Part shown: in pieces, positions 24,128-34,290 of the stretch | How the letters are laid out: every line of letters begins with the position of its first letter | Position numbering within the stretch: the first letter of the stretch is position 1 | From: JAFGHJ01 sp964606065 | GTDB lineage: Bacteria; Hydrothermota; UBA3072 | Direction of reading: 5' to 3' | Assembly (NCBI GenBank): GCA_964606065.1 | Contig: CAZSEX010000014.1 | Location: forward strand, 1 to 44,897 | DNA: 44,897 bases | The notes under the pieces: generated by a model | What the model saw: only the letters and a program-made list of their open reading frames with translations | The model's database searches: none | Told to the model about the DNA's origin: nothing | Translations under genes and position numbers: made by a program

Positions 24128-27100
24128 TTAAGGCGTTGCCTTACCGTTTTTGGCAGTTGAAACGAGTGAACGGTTACCATTTCTGTCAAAGTACTGAACC
24201 TTATAGTAGTAATCTTTATTGCCAATGACCTTATTATCGAGGAATTTACTGCCTCTTAACAGTGGACTAATCTGCCGGTAACCAGTCGTTGGATCGGAAC
24301 TTCTGAATACTACAAAACCGGCATATTCTTTGTCATATTCAGGCTTCCATTCGATTAACAAAGCGCACTTCCCGGAAGGCTGTTTAACTTTCAAATCTGT
24401 AGGTGTAGGAGGAGGCCCGAGATTGTATGTATATGTTTCTATTGGGACTGAAGGTTTTCCGATGTTACCGCCGTAATCCGCCGCTCTTACTCTGTACCAG
24501 TATACTTTCTTTTCTTCGACAGTGGTATCGATAAATGAGAACACAGAATCAGCCGCCCATATATTGGTCGCCGGTATATCATCGCAGTTTATAGCTGTCG
24601 GGAATATAAGAGTATCGCTTACTCTTTTATATTCGCCGTCTTCCTTTCCCGCTCTCTCCACTATGAAACCAAACAAATCCTGAACGGGCGAAGATACCCA
24701 CTCGACCTTTATAGCCCGGTCTCTTGCCCTCAACCCTGCGAGAACAGGAGGAGGTGGCGGTGTTTCCTCCCTCAATTTCTGACAAACCGATTTTGAAGTA
24801 TCACTTAAATTCTGACTTTTATCGTAAGCTTTTATCGTATATCTGTAACAGATGGGTGAACCGGGCGGCACAGTAAAATCTTTGTAATTAAGACTATCGG
24901 GATAATCCATATTCCCTATCAGATGCATCGGATAAACCCGCTTTTCCCATTTTATGCACATTGGTTCCAGATATAATTTAGGATCGATTTGTTCGTACTC
25001 AACGCAAACAGAATCCCATCCGCAAACCCCTCTGTAAATATTGTAACCCGCAAGATCTGACGGAACAGGATTTGGTTTTTCCCACTCCAGTGCGATGTGA
25101 TCGGCATGACTTTCCGCTTTTAAATCACGAGGCGGATCCGGTGGTGTGGTATCGGGCAAATTATTTCCCGCCGAAGGAGAAAGACCGCTGATATTGCCGG
25201 TTTTATCTATACACCTGACTCTGTACCAGTAAGTTTGTTCGCCGTAGGCGGAGAAAAGTAACGGATCTGTATCTTTAAAGAACGGAAAAGCTCCGAATGT
25301 ATCGGGCAACATGGATTTAACCACAGTGCTGTCGGCAAGCGAATCCGCCGAGTTAAAACGATAAACTTTATAACCCTGTACGCCCGATAACTCAACATGT
25401 CCTAATTTATCGTGGGTGACTTGATGCCATCTGGCTTGAAGCCCATCCGGGTAAGCCTCCACGGTAATTCCGTATGGCACAGCAGGTGATGTTTCATCTA
25501 CAGGAGTAGCAGAAACATTAGAGCTAAACATACCCGGTCTGCCAAGAGCGTCGTAAGCCCTCACTTTATACTGATAAGTCGTTCCGTTGTAAGGTCCATA
25601 AACTGAGTCTGGCGCTACCACTTCATGCAAAGTTGGATAGCCTGTTCCGTCCCAGCGCATAAAATCGATAAAACAGTTCTTCTCCGGAATTTTATTCTCT
25701 TTAAAATCGAGAGTACATTTTTCCACAATATCGGCTCCGTTTATTTTAACAGGTGAAGCCGAAGCTGAACTCCTGTAGACGTCATAACCGGAAGCGGTTC
25801 CAATCTCATTCCATCTTACCATAACCTTGTTGTCACCGGCAATCGTATTGACACCGGAAGGAGCCGGCAAAGGAAGAACAGTTCCGGCCACAACCACCGC
25901 CGTATCTATAGGCTTTATATCTCTGATTGATTCTTCAACCGACTTTTTGCCAGGAACAAACCCTCGTTTAACATCGGCGGGTGCTATCATGTACATATAC
26001 TTTTTACCCACAACAACATTACTATCCACATAAGCCTGTCCCATGACGACTCCCACTTTCCAGAATCTACTCGAAAGAGCCAACAAATCTTCATAAGTTT
26101 TACTCGTATCGGAAACAGAAGATATCTCACACGCGCCTAAATCTAAAAGGCTCGGTACCGCTGTTCCGACAAACTGTCCGGGCCCGACCACAGTGGGAGC
26201 CATAACAGAAACACCCCCAACTTCTGGACCTGTGGTTTTAACTTTCTTTTTTGGAGGTCCGCGAAGTATATTAACTATCGCCTGCCATTCTGCAGAACCC
26301 TCGGGTATAACTGCCTTGATATTATCACAATCACTCATAAGCTTTATAGGTTTTGAATTTATAGGTACGGCGGAGATTCTGCCGGAAGGAATTTCCCTTC
26401 TGTAGAGATTATAAGCTCTAACTCCTTCTTTATGCTGCCATTTTAACAATATAAAGGTCTTCCCCGCTACAACATCACCGCTTATAGCATAAAGAAAACC
26501 GGTTTCTGCAGGAGCGAAGAGGCTTTCAAGCAAGGAAGGATCCACACCTTTTAGGATATTGCTTTGCAAATCGCTTAACTTTGATTCGTATTCTTTTTCA
26601 GCACCTATCTTTCCGGCAACCGCCTTTAACTGAGAAGAAAGAATTGCCACCTTTCCATGTTCTCCATCGTCAGAGGCTTGTTTAATTTTACTTAGGATAA
26701 AATCCGCATCTTTTCTACTCCATTTATACCAGTGCTTCACCTGATCCTTTTTGAATTTCTGAATCTTCGCGGACATCCCCTTTTCAAGAGAAGCCATCTG
26801 ACCTTCTTTGAGCATCATCTCTTTATCACTTTTCCTGTCTTTAAATTTTAAACTTCCTCCCATCAACTTACACTCTACTTTTTCTCCGATAAAAGACTGC
26901 TCGAACTCCGTACCCGAAATACCTGAAATGGAAACCGGGGTGGCGATTTCCAGAGACTCTCCTTTCACCAACTTTTTAATCTTAGCCCATATCCTGCCGA
27001 ATGAAAGGAATATGGACCTTTTCTTCTCGCCGCTTGTAGTGGCAATTCTTGTGTTCTCGTCCAGATACAGCAGGGAGCTGTCAGCATAAAGAATCTCGGC

Positions 27101-27244
27101 TTTGGAACTATCACCCGCAATGACTGTATCATTGTCCATTAATTTCATACCTATAGTGGGAGTTATAGTTGTATCCGCTCTTTTAACTACCACGTCATTA
27201 GTATAAACATTCAATACAGTCCCTAATAATATTATTAAAAACAT
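24128..27244 (-). CDS. Secreted FecR-domain protein with fibronectin type III repeats
   Basis: 1038 aa. Signal peptide FLIILLGTVLNVYT, then a FecR domain at about 20-150 (VVVKRADTTITPTIGMKLMD, GDSSKAEILYADSSLLYLDE, IATPVSISGISGTEFE). A helical linker follows (160-235). The rest holds about six fibronectin-III-like modules, recognisable by the GY(N/D/K)(I/V)YR strand and W at the core: starting near 245, 480, 610, 720, 850 and 960. FecR domains in long secreted proteins are common in uncultured lineages and are thought to bind surface polymers or act as structural modules; no sigma/anti-sigma pair is near. 11 nt before the papain-like gene, 10 nt after the 1284-aa gene. Confidence 0.8.
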   Translation of the reverse strand: MFLIILLGTVLNVYTNDVVVKRADTTITPTIGMKLMDNDTVIAGDSSKAEILYADSSLLYLDENTRIATTSGEKKRSIFLSFGRIWAKIKKLVKGESLEIATPVSISGISGTEFEQSFIGEKVECKLMGGSLKFKDRKSDKEMMLKEGQMASLEKGMSAKIQKFKKDQVKHWYKWSRKDADFILSKIKQASDDGEHGKVAILSSQLKAVAGKIGAEKEYESKLSDLQSNILKGVDPSLLESLFAPAETGFLYAISGDVVAGKTFILLKWQHKEGVRAYNLYRREIPSGRISAVPINSKPIKLMSDCDNIKAVIPEGSAEWQAIVNILRGPPKKKVKTTGPEVGGVSVMAPTVVGPGQFVGTAVPSLLDLGACEISSVSDTSKTYEDLLALSSRFWKVGVVMGQAYVDSNVVVGKKYMYMIAPADVKRGFVPGKKSVEESIRDIKPIDTAVVVAGTVLPLPAPSGVNTIAGDNKVMVRWNEIGTASGYDVYRSSASASPVKINGADIVEKCTLDFKENKIPEKNCFIDFMRWDGTGYPTLHEVVAPDSVYGPYNGTTYQYKVRAYDALGRPGMFSSNVSATPVDETSPAVPYGITVEAYPDGLQARWHQVTHDKLGHVELSGVQGYKVYRFNSADSLADSTVVKSMLPDTFGAFPFFKDTDPLLFSAYGEQTYWYRVRCIDKTGNISGLSPSAGNNLPDTTPPDPPRDLKAESHADHIALEWEKPNPVPSDLAGYNIYRGVCGWDSVCVEYEQIDPKLYLEPMCIKWEKRVYPMHLIGNMDYPDSLNYKDFTVPPGSPICYRYTIKAYDKSQNLSDTSKSVCQKLREETPPPPPVLAGLRARDRAIKVEWVSSPVQDLFGFIVERAGKEDGEYKRVSDTLIFPTAINCDDIPATNIWAADSVFSFIDTTVEEKKVYWYRVRAADYGGNIGKPSVPIETYTYNLGPPPTPTDLKVKQPSGKCALLIEWKPEYDKEYAGFVVFRSSDPTTGYRQISPLLRGSKFLDNKVIGNKDYYYKVQYFDRNGNRSLVSTAKNGKATP

Positions 27245-27254
27245 CGATACCTCC

Positions 27255-30200
27255 TTATTCTATGTAGAAGCCGCCGCTTGAGTTTATTCCCGCGGTAATA
27301 TCTATTTCGCCGCAAATAACCCATAGCACGCATCCTCTAAGACCAAAAGTGCCTTCGAACCAGACAGGAGTTCCCAAATACATAATCAACTTTCCCCAGG
27401 CTGACGCGGAAACAAGCCCCCAGAGTATTTCTCCGTATATATAAACACCAACTACGCCGACAATTGTTATCCCCGGATCTACAGGGCTTGGAAGTCCATC
27501 GCCGGTATAACCATCCAGAAAAGCGCCGACACCGGCATATATTTCAACTCCCCCTTCGATTATCCCTGCCACTCCCACGGACAGTTCCACGTCGCCGAAA
27601 ATATATACACCAGTCACACTGGGATTTATTTTATCAATATCGATACCAAACTTACGGCTTCCGCTGCTGCCCTCTTGAATAACCCATAACTGATCACTGG
27701 GAGCGTTATTTCCTATGAACAAACCTCCGGAAAGACCGGCCCCGAATGTAATAGTGGAAATATTAACCGAGAGTCTCCCCTGTATATAATTCACACCCGG
27801 GCTGAAGAACCAGTTGGCCTGCCCATCCGCTCCAATGTCCACGCCTAAAGCGCTCAGATCGAAAGCCCCTTTTATTTCACCTTCCACACTTCCCGCACTT
27901 CTGTCCGCTTTGAAAAATACGCTTCCGGTCATTTCCAAATCAGCACCGAAAACATATAAGTACATCATACCGTCGATAGAGAAAGTCGTAATATTAGGCG
28001 TAACCGACATCATAACGTCCAGACCTGCTCCGCTTCTTGGAGCGAGTATACCTCCGCCGATAGTTGACTCCATCCTGGCGCCCAACGCGATGCGCTCGAG
28101 TTCGTCTCCTTTAATAACCGCGCATCCCCATATTTCGTTTAACTTTTTCAGATCTACGTCCAGCATCATTAAATCGTGTTGCGCTGTCTCCAGAATACAT
28201 ATTTTTATATATAGACTATCAATCTCTATTTCGGCATTGACGGGAGAATCGGTAAAGAAATCAAAGTCGACGGCACCTCCTCCTATAAATCCGTTCTGAT
28301 CTGTCGCGTCATAACCAATCTCATCGAAATCCATATCCGCAAGACCTGATCCCCAGTTTCTAAACAGAGCGAATTCTTTCGGATCTATTGTAACGAAACG
28401 TCCGTAGAAAGGCGGATCGGTTTTGTGATATTTTGCGTCGTGTATGGTAATCAATGTATCGGATTCCCCGAAGAAGTTAAAGTGGATTCCGCATTTGACA
28501 ACGAGTTTTCCCTTTTTAGCCGGATCATATTTTGAGAGCGCCGCGGAATCGAGTGTAATCGGGAATCCGTCGAATTTCTGATGCGCCGCGTTGTGATCGA
28601 AATAAAATTCTCCCAGATTCCCGTCGGCAAGCATTTCACCCCAGAGTATCTTAAATCCCTTGCTGAAATGTACAGGTTCGTGAATATCCGCATTCGTGTA
28701 GATGATTTCTCCTATCCTAACACTTATAACTCCTCTTTCCGAAGTCAAACCGACTCCCCAGTATTCGAGAGTAAGTGTATCATCCGGAAAGAAGGCGTTT
28801 CCTCCTGCGAAACTTGCAGTGGAAGTAACTCCGACTTCTCTGAAAGGAGGTTTTATGCTCGAAGGATAAGGAATTTCAAACTGTCCTCTTAAATCGGTAT
28901 TAAAAGAGGAATTACCCACAAACCAGAATTTCATGAATTTTAATGATGTACTATCACTTTCATCGTGAACGAATGTCGTATTGAAAGAACTGCCAGCCAA
29001 ATATCCTGGTTTACCTGGTTTTCCAAGATAAACGTTCATATCGGGAGTTTCAACATCCGACGATAAAAAACCTCTCATCCCCTGCATTTCCAGATTAAAC
29101 CAGCCCTGGTTTTTCCTTTTTTCGGATAATTCTTTTTGCATATAAATCCCGCAGCTTGCCATTTTTTCGAATTTCAAAGGATTGTTTGCGTCTCCTGAAT
29201 AAACAGTCAAAACGTCATTTTCTCTATCGAGGCAGGGAACAACTAAACCTATAAGAGTGTCGGGCGAGACATAACTGAAAGTATCACTCTGAACAACCGT
29301 GTGATATGCATAGGGGTTTGCAGGGAGTTTAAAATATGTGTTGTTTGAGAGTAACCCAAAACCGCCCCATCTCATTTCTCTGGTTACTTCAACAGCGCCG
29401 GACAGGTTTAAAAGAGTGTCGACAACAAGCGAATCGTAAAAACCTATAATCGGCTTACCCGTTGGGTCTGTAACACCGTTACTATCGGAAGGTAGAGTAA
29501 TATCTCCATTTATAAATTTTCCATCCTTTACTTTACACTTTTTAATCTCTATATTACCCGAGGTTAAATTAACCTGAAACCCCATAGGAATTAGAGAATA
29601 AAATTTCCAAGGTTTGGCAAGCTGTAAAGTAGCGCTAAAACCGCTCGGAGAAAGAACGCCATCATTGAAAGTGTATTTAGCGTAAAGGTAACCCGTATTA
29701 CAGGTATCCATACCGGGTTGTTCTACAGTTTCACCTTTCTTCATCTTTATTTCTACTTTACCTGGTGTAATCGTTCTGCTTAAATCGACCAAAACTTCTT
29801 CCTTGGACATAATTATTATACCGGTTTCTCCCACCCGGTAAGGTCCTCTGTCCGCGACTGCCAGGTTCCTATGAATATCGGGAAGGGGTGAAAGTTTTGA
29901 AGTAAAGGGTCCGATTTCAGCTGGTTCGCAACCGGTTGTATCATAAAGACAGGCAGAGCTTACGCCGACCGAACCGTGCGCCGTATCCGGAAACATATTT
30001 ATATCGTGCACTAAAACCTGGTATCCTTCAACCGGCACCAGAACGGGTGAAGAAAAACTTTCCTGGATTTTACCGGCTGTAACGTACGCGGTATCTTCAC
30101 CGCTTGTCCAATTAACCTGTAAGTTTTCAAAATCGACATCAAATGGTATTTTAACATAAATAAACATCGGACCGCCGAAATGTCCGGGGACGGTCCTCTT

Positions 30201-31109
30201 TAAAAAATGGGACTCTCCGCTTCCGGAAAGTGAATCCGTCGAAGATGAAGTATAAGTTATATCCCCTATCACAAAATCGCCTATTTTTATATAAGTAGGT
30301 CTCAGCAGAGGCACCAATCCTTCAACTATCTCAGGTCTGAGTTCCCATACTTCGCTCATACCTCTATTTTCGCCCAGAGGAAAACCATATTCATCAAAAG
30401 CCTGCACCTGCCAGGCGTATTGCTTATCCGGATCGAGTTTCCTTGCTCTAAGAGGATACTGAAAACTCATTCTTGTTATTCTGTTTTCTTCATACCAGGG
30501 TGGATTCGATCTTATTGCCTCTTCTTTTGTCTGTCCTTTATAAATTTCCACGATTTTAAATTTATAAAGAACTCTTTCTCCGGCCGGTAGGGGAGCGGGT
30601 CTTGTCCAGGTGAAAACCGGACTCTTAACCTTCAAACCCCTCCCCGCTTTAGGAGAGATGAGCCTGGGAGGAGCTGCCAGTCGAACGAGAACATCTATAC
30701 ATTGATGCGTGAGTTCTCTACCCGTAGAGGCGTCGATAAGATACAAACAAACTCTATAACTTCCCGCCGGAACGCTTCCCTTCCTTATGATAAACTCTTT
30801 ATTTTCATCCGCATACCATTCATCTCTCACGTCCCTCACATCTCTTGCGGTTATTCTCTTAGTTCCCGGAGGAATTTCGAATTCATTCGAGTTTGCCCTG
30901 AACAAGGGACCTTTTCTGGTTTCAGTAATTTCTCCGCGAAAATAAACAAGACGCGGTTCACCCGAATTATTGGTCACATTGACTTTCCACAGGTCTTCTA
31001 TCTGTAATTGATTCGGCGGTGGTGGTTGAATTCTTAAAGAAAACTGCGCTTGAGCTGGAAAGCTTAATAAGACAAAAAACAATAGAATTAGTACTATCCT
31101 ACTCTTCAT
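27255..31109 (-). CDS. Very large secreted protein, beta-rich (1284 aa)
   Basis: First gene of the operon, with a strong AAGGAGGT before the ATG. Signal peptide MKSRIVLILLFFVLLSFPAQA. The N-terminal region (about 25-150: LWKVNVTNNSGEPRLVYFRG, FEIPPGTKRITARDV, VPAGSYRVCLYLID) resembles the TANFOR-type domain of some Bacteroidetes surface proteins (moderate similarity by eye). A fibronectin-like domain follows (LISPKAGRG to WQVQAFDEYG). The long middle is beta-rich with many DS/DT turns. The last 250 residues are Gly-rich repeats of alternating small and aromatic residues (VTGVYIFGDVELSVGVAGIIEG) that look like beta-sheet or barrel wall. Likely a surface or periplasmic structural protein. Function unknown. 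Confidence 0.7.
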   Translation of the reverse strand: MKSRIVLILLFFVLLSFPAQAQFSLRIQPPPPNQLQIEDLWKVNVTNNSGEPRLVYFRGEITETRKGPLFRANSNEFEIPPGTKRITARDVRDVRDEWYADENKEFIIRKGSVPAGSYRVCLYLIDASTGRELTHQCIDVLVRLAAPPRLISPKAGRGLKVKSPVFTWTRPAPLPAGERVLYKFKIVEIYKGQTKEEAIRSNPPWYEENRITRMSFQYPLRARKLDPDKQYAWQVQAFDEYGFPLGENRGMSEVWELRPEIVEGLVPLLRPTYIKIGDFVIGDITYTSSSTDSLSGSGESHFLKRTVPGHFGGPMFIYVKIPFDVDFENLQVNWTSGEDTAYVTAGKIQESFSSPVLVPVEGYQVLVHDINMFPDTAHGSVGVSSACLYDTTGCEPAEIGPFTSKLSPLPDIHRNLAVADRGPYRVGETGIIIMSKEEVLVDLSRTITPGKVEIKMKKGETVEQPGMDTCNTGYLYAKYTFNDGVLSPSGFSATLQLAKPWKFYSLIPMGFQVNLTSGNIEIKKCKVKDGKFINGDITLPSDSNGVTDPTGKPIIGFYDSLVVDTLLNLSGAVEVTREMRWGGFGLLSNNTYFKLPANPYAYHTVVQSDTFSYVSPDTLIGLVVPCLDRENDVLTVYSGDANNPLKFEKMASCGIYMQKELSEKRKNQGWFNLEMQGMRGFLSSDVETPDMNVYLGKPGKPGYLAGSSFNTTFVHDESDSTSLKFMKFWFVGNSSFNTDLRGQFEIPYPSSIKPPFREVGVTSTASFAGGNAFFPDDTLTLEYWGVGLTSERGVISVRIGEIIYTNADIHEPVHFSKGFKILWGEMLADGNLGEFYFDHNAAHQKFDGFPITLDSAALSKYDPAKKGKLVVKCGIHFNFFGESDTLITIHDAKYHKTDPPFYGRFVTIDPKEFALFRNWGSGLADMDFDEIGYDATDQNGFIGGGAVDFDFFTDSPVNAEIEIDSLYIKICILETAQHDLMMLDVDLKKLNEIWGCAVIKGDELERIALGARMESTIGGGILAPRSGAGLDVMMSVTPNITTFSIDGMMYLYVFGADLEMTGSVFFKADRSAGSVEGEIKGAFDLSALGVDIGADGQANWFFSPGVNYIQGRLSVNISTITFGAGLSGGLFIGNNAPSDQLWVIQEGSSGSRKFGIDIDKINPSVTGVYIFGDVELSVGVAGIIEGGVEIYAGVGAFLDGYTGDGLPSPVDPGITIVGVVGVYIYGEILWGLVSASAWGKLIMYLGTPVWFEGTFGLRGCVLWVICGEIDITAGINSSGGFYIE

Positions 31110-31175
31110 AACACCTCCTTCAAAATCTTTAATTTAATTGTTCCAAAAAAACTTAGAAGTAAAATCTTAATACTT

Positions 31176-31204
31176 ATTCTATGCATTATTATGGATTTTG
31201 TCAA
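31176..31204 (-). promoter_or_regulatory. Promoter of the surface-protein operon
   Basis: Minus-strand TTGACA (31204-31199), 17 nt, TAGAAT (31181-31176). A leader of about 60 nt ends in AAGGAGGT, a conventional (not leaderless) arrangement. Confidence 0.7.
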
Positions 31205-31314
31205 TACAAAATTTTTCTTTTGACCGCTTATTTTCGAACACGATATCCCGGTCTATTGATGGAAAACCCGTTTTATTTTATCTTCATTTATTATGTGAAT
31301 TTCCTCCGAACTTT

Positions 31315-31395
31315 TTTTCTCCTCTGTGTTCTCGAAAACAGATAAAATTATGGGGGTTCGGTGTGGCTTTGTGTTCTCTGTGCCCCTGTGGTAAA
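31315..31395. repeat. Short-word array upstream of ftsK
   Basis: Words of roughly 8-9 nt (TGTGTTCTC, CTTTGTGTTC, CTCTGTGCC, CCTGTGGT) fill the divergent spacer between the surface operon and ftsK. They belong to the same families as 19915-20045 and 1436-1515. Confidence 0.5.
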
Positions 31396-31426
31396 AACGG
31401 GGGTGGTAGGGAGTATCGATAATAAC

Positions 31427-31454
31427 TTGACAGACTTAGCCAGAGATGTATTAT
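31427..31454 (+). promoter_or_regulatory. Leaderless promoter of ftsK
   Basis: TTGACA (31427-31432), 16 nt, TATTAT (31449-31454). ATG 31461 is 6 nt downstream; ATG 31446 lies upstream of the -10 box and cannot be the start if this promoter is used. Confidence 0.6.
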
Positions 31455-31460
31455 TCAGAT

Positions 31461-33749
31461 ATGAAAGCGCTGAATTTATTAATAATATTAATTCTGGGGA
31501 TGCTTATAATTAAATCCCTTATAATTATGGTAAAGGACATGGAAGGTAGAAAAAAAATGGTGATGAACGGGATAATTCTTCTTTTTCTGTCCGTTCTTGT
31601 TTTCTCTTCGCTCCTGACCTATTCGCCGAGAGGAGATTTAATCGATAATTTTGGAGGTATAGTAGGCACAGTAATAGCAAAAAGTCTGTTCGAAACTCTC
31701 GGTATCCTTTCCTATTTTCTTCCGTTAATATTTGTCATTGCGGCTGTTGCTCTCTTTACGAATAAAGTTAAGTATATATTTTATCGAATAGGCGGTTTAT
31801 TCCTCTGGATATTTTTTATAACGCTTATGATTATATCTATAAATACGGCTCTCTCCGAGGTGAAAAAAGGAGAAATCGGAACTGTAATAGGCTCTTTTCT
31901 TATATCGAAATTGAGTTTTGGCGGAAGCGTAACTTTGATTTCTTTTCTGGCATTGTTAATTCTTTATGCCTACTTGCAACCATATGTCAAAAAAATCAAT
32001 ATCAGACCTATTATAAATAAGATAAAGAAAATTTTCCCCGAAAAGAAGGAAAGAGAAATTCCCGTAAAAAAAGATGAAGTAAATGTTCAAAAAACCTTTA
32101 AGGAAGAAACAAGGAAACCCGAAAGGGTAAAAAAAACACCCTATTTATCCCCAAAAGCCACAGATGACTTCAGAAAAAATTTCCTGAATGCCCTGAAAGA
32201 CCCCGTACCTGTGGAATGGATGTCGACTGAAACCATAAACAATTACAAGAGTATAATAGAGGGAAAATTAGAAAGCTTCGGTATAACGGGAAAGATAACG
32301 GGAGTTTTAAGGGGTCCTGTTGTTAGCCGCTTTGAATTTAAACCCGATTTGGGCATAAAGCTATCGAAAATATCGAATCTTGCCAGCGATCTGGCACTTG
32401 CACTCCACGCCGAAAAAATAAGAATCATAGCGCCCATACCCGGCAAAGGAGTCGTGGGCATCGAAGTACCAAACAAAAACAGAGAAACGGTATTCTTAAA
32501 AGACCTTATCGCAAATGAAAATTTTCAAAACAACAGTCCGATTACCTATGTACCGATCGGGAAAAATATAACCGGCAATCCTTTTTACTACTCAATTTCT
32601 CTAATGCCGCATATCCTTATCGCCGGAGCCACAGGTTCAGGTAAATCCGTATTTCTCAACTCGATAATAACCTCCCTTTTATACAAAGCCACGCCGAAAG
32701 AAATCCGTTTTATAATGATAGACCCGAAGAGAATAGAACTTTCCGTCTATAACGGAATACCTCATCTTATAAGAAGTGTTATAAACGATCAATCCACGGC
32801 GTTACAGTATCTGCTTAAAACTCTTGAATGCATGGAACAGAGATATAAAGAATTTGCCAGAGTGGGAGTGCGAAATATTCAGGGATATAACAGTAAAATA
32901 AAAGATAAAAAGCCATATATCTTTATAATCATCGACGAACTCGCAGATTTGATGATGAGAAGCGGTAAAGATGTTGAAAACGCGGTGATACGACTCGCCC
33001 AGATGAGCAGAGCGGTGGGAATACATCTCTTACTGGCAACTCAGAGACCGTCGGTAGATGTAATAACCGGCTTGATTAAAGCCAATTTCCCCACCAGAGT
33101 GGCTTTTCAGGTAGCTTCCGGGCACGACTCAAAAACCATTTTAGACGCCAAAGGAGCCGAAAAACTCCTGGGGAATGGAGATATGCTCTTCGTTCCGCCG
33201 GATGAAGGAGTCGCCAGAAGACTGCATGGACCTTATATTAGCGTTGAAGAAGCAAAAAAGATCGTTTCTTTAATTGGACTCAAACATTTAAGAGACTTAT
33301 TTAAAAACCACTTTAAAAATCCGGATGAAATATGCGCGCTGGCGGAAGAGGAAGACGTGCTCGACGTTCTCGCGGATAGGACACTGCCCGGAGCTGCGGA
33401 AAGAATAGAACAGTTCAGTAAATTATTAAACATTCGTTTCGGTATAGACGAAAACGAATTCACAGAATTCGTGGAAAGACTCGACTATTATCCTCCCACA
33501 GAAGAGATCGAAGAATTCCTTTCAATAGAAGAAGGCATCGAAGAAATAGGAGAACTCGACGAACTTTACAGCGAAGCCAAACAAATTATAATCGACCAGC
33601 AGACCGCGTCGGTATCTCTTCTGCAGCGTAAATTAAAAATCGGTTACGCTCGAGCCGGCAGACTTATAGACCAGCTGGAAAAAACGGGTGTGGTGGGAAA
33701 ATTTAAGGGTTCAAAACCGAGAGAAGTTTTAATAAAAAGGGAGAGATAG
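31461..33749 (+). CDS. ftsK: DNA translocase FtsK/SpoIIIE
   Basis: Pumps chromosome ends through the division septum. 762 aa from ATG 31461; a start 15 nt earlier exists but falls inside the promoter. N-terminal membrane domain with about five hydrophobic segments (residues 2-180). A short charged linker (about 190-235) lacks the long Pro/Gln region of proteobacterial FtsK. The motor has Walker A GATGSGKS (near 390) and Walker B IFIIIDELADLMM (near 485). The C-terminal winged-helix gamma domain (SVSLLQRKLKIGYARAGRLI) would read oriented KOPS-like sites. First gene of a run with lolA-like, inositol-phosphatase-like and dCMP-deaminase-like genes. Confidence 0.96.
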   Translation: MKALNLLIILILGMLIIKSLIIMVKDMEGRKKMVMNGIILLFLSVLVFSSLLTYSPRGDLIDNFGGIVGTVIAKSLFETLGILSYFLPLIFVIAAVALFTNKVKYIFYRIGGLFLWIFFITLMIISINTALSEVKKGEIGTVIGSFLISKLSFGGSVTLISFLALLILYAYLQPYVKKINIRPIINKIKKIFPEKKEREIPVKKDEVNVQKTFKEETRKPERVKKTPYLSPKATDDFRKNFLNALKDPVPVEWMSTETINNYKSIIEGKLESFGITGKITGVLRGPVVSRFEFKPDLGIKLSKISNLASDLALALHAEKIRIIAPIPGKGVVGIEVPNKNRETVFLKDLIANENFQNNSPITYVPIGKNITGNPFYYSISLMPHILIAGATGSGKSVFLNSIITSLLYKATPKEIRFIMIDPKRIELSVYNGIPHLIRSVINDQSTALQYLLKTLECMEQRYKEFARVGVRNIQGYNSKIKDKKPYIFIIIDELADLMMRSGKDVENAVIRLAQMSRAVGIHLLLATQRPSVDVITGLIKANFPTRVAFQVASGHDSKTILDAKGAEKLLGNGDMLFVPPDEGVARRLHGPYISVEEAKKIVSLIGLKHLRDLFKNHFKNPDEICALAEEEDVLDVLADRTLPGAAERIEQFSKLLNIRFGIDENEFTEFVERLDYYPPTEEIEEFLSIEEGIEEIGELDELYSEAKQIIIDQQTASVSLLQRKLKIGYARAGRLIDQLEKTGVVGKFKGSKPREVLIKRER

Positions 33750-33750
33750 T

Positions 33751-34290
33751 ATGATATTTCTGTTAATTTTTATTTCTTCGATATTATCGGATGTTTCGGC
33801 AAAATTAAAAGATGTAAAATCCATCGAATGTGATTTTACGGAAATTTTACTGTTTCAGGGAGACACCTTAAATTTTAAGGGCACTGTTTACGCGCTAAGA
33901 GACAGAGCGAGAATAGACGTTTTTGAGCCGGAAAGAGAGATTATGATTTTCAAAGGCGATTCCGTTTTTATCTGGATAGACAAAACAAAACAAATCTATC
34001 GAAAAAAAACCCCCATGGTTTTCCACAATGTTTTGTTTTCACCCGCCGAAAGTTACAAAGTGGATTCGATCAGTTCTAACTGGGTACATCTTTCTTCCCT
34101 GAAAGACGAAAACAACTATCCTATTTCCGTCAAATTCAATAAAAATCTCCTGCCGGAAAAGATAAACTTCGTTCAGGAAACGGGAAAGGGAATGTTTAGT
34201 TTTAATTCATACAGGTTAAATAAAACATATACGGAAAATTTTTTTTCTTTAGATTTCCCTGTAGCGGCAAGCAATCTAAAAAATGACTGA
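33751..34290 (+). CDS. LolA-like outer-membrane lipoprotein carrier
   Basis: 179 aa. Signal peptide MIFLLIFISSILSDVSA, then the LolA pattern: KLKDVKSIECDFTE, FKGTVYALRDRARIDVFEPERE (the usual hydrophobic-concave strands), DSVFIWIDKTKQIYRK, and NYPISVKFNKNLLPEKI near the end. LolA shuttles lipoproteins across the periplasm. GGGAGAGATAGT precedes the ATG, one base after the ftsK stop. It overlaps the next gene by one base. No LolCDE is in the window. LolA after ftsK is a recurring order in many bacteria, which supports the call. Confidence 0.85.
   Translation: MIFLLIFISSILSDVSAKLKDVKSIECDFTEILLFQGDTLNFKGTVYALRDRARIDVFEPEREIMIFKGDSVFIWIDKTKQIYRKKTPMVFHNVLFSPAESYKVDSISSNWVHLSSLKDENNYPISVKFNKNLLPEKINFVQETGKGMFSFNSYRLNKTYTENFFSLDFPVAASNLKND

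Noticed and set aside
27464..28892. Plus-strand open frames within the 1284-aa gene region
   Set aside because: They are antisense to a gene with signal peptide, strong ribosome-binding site and promoter; their products are compositionally odd.
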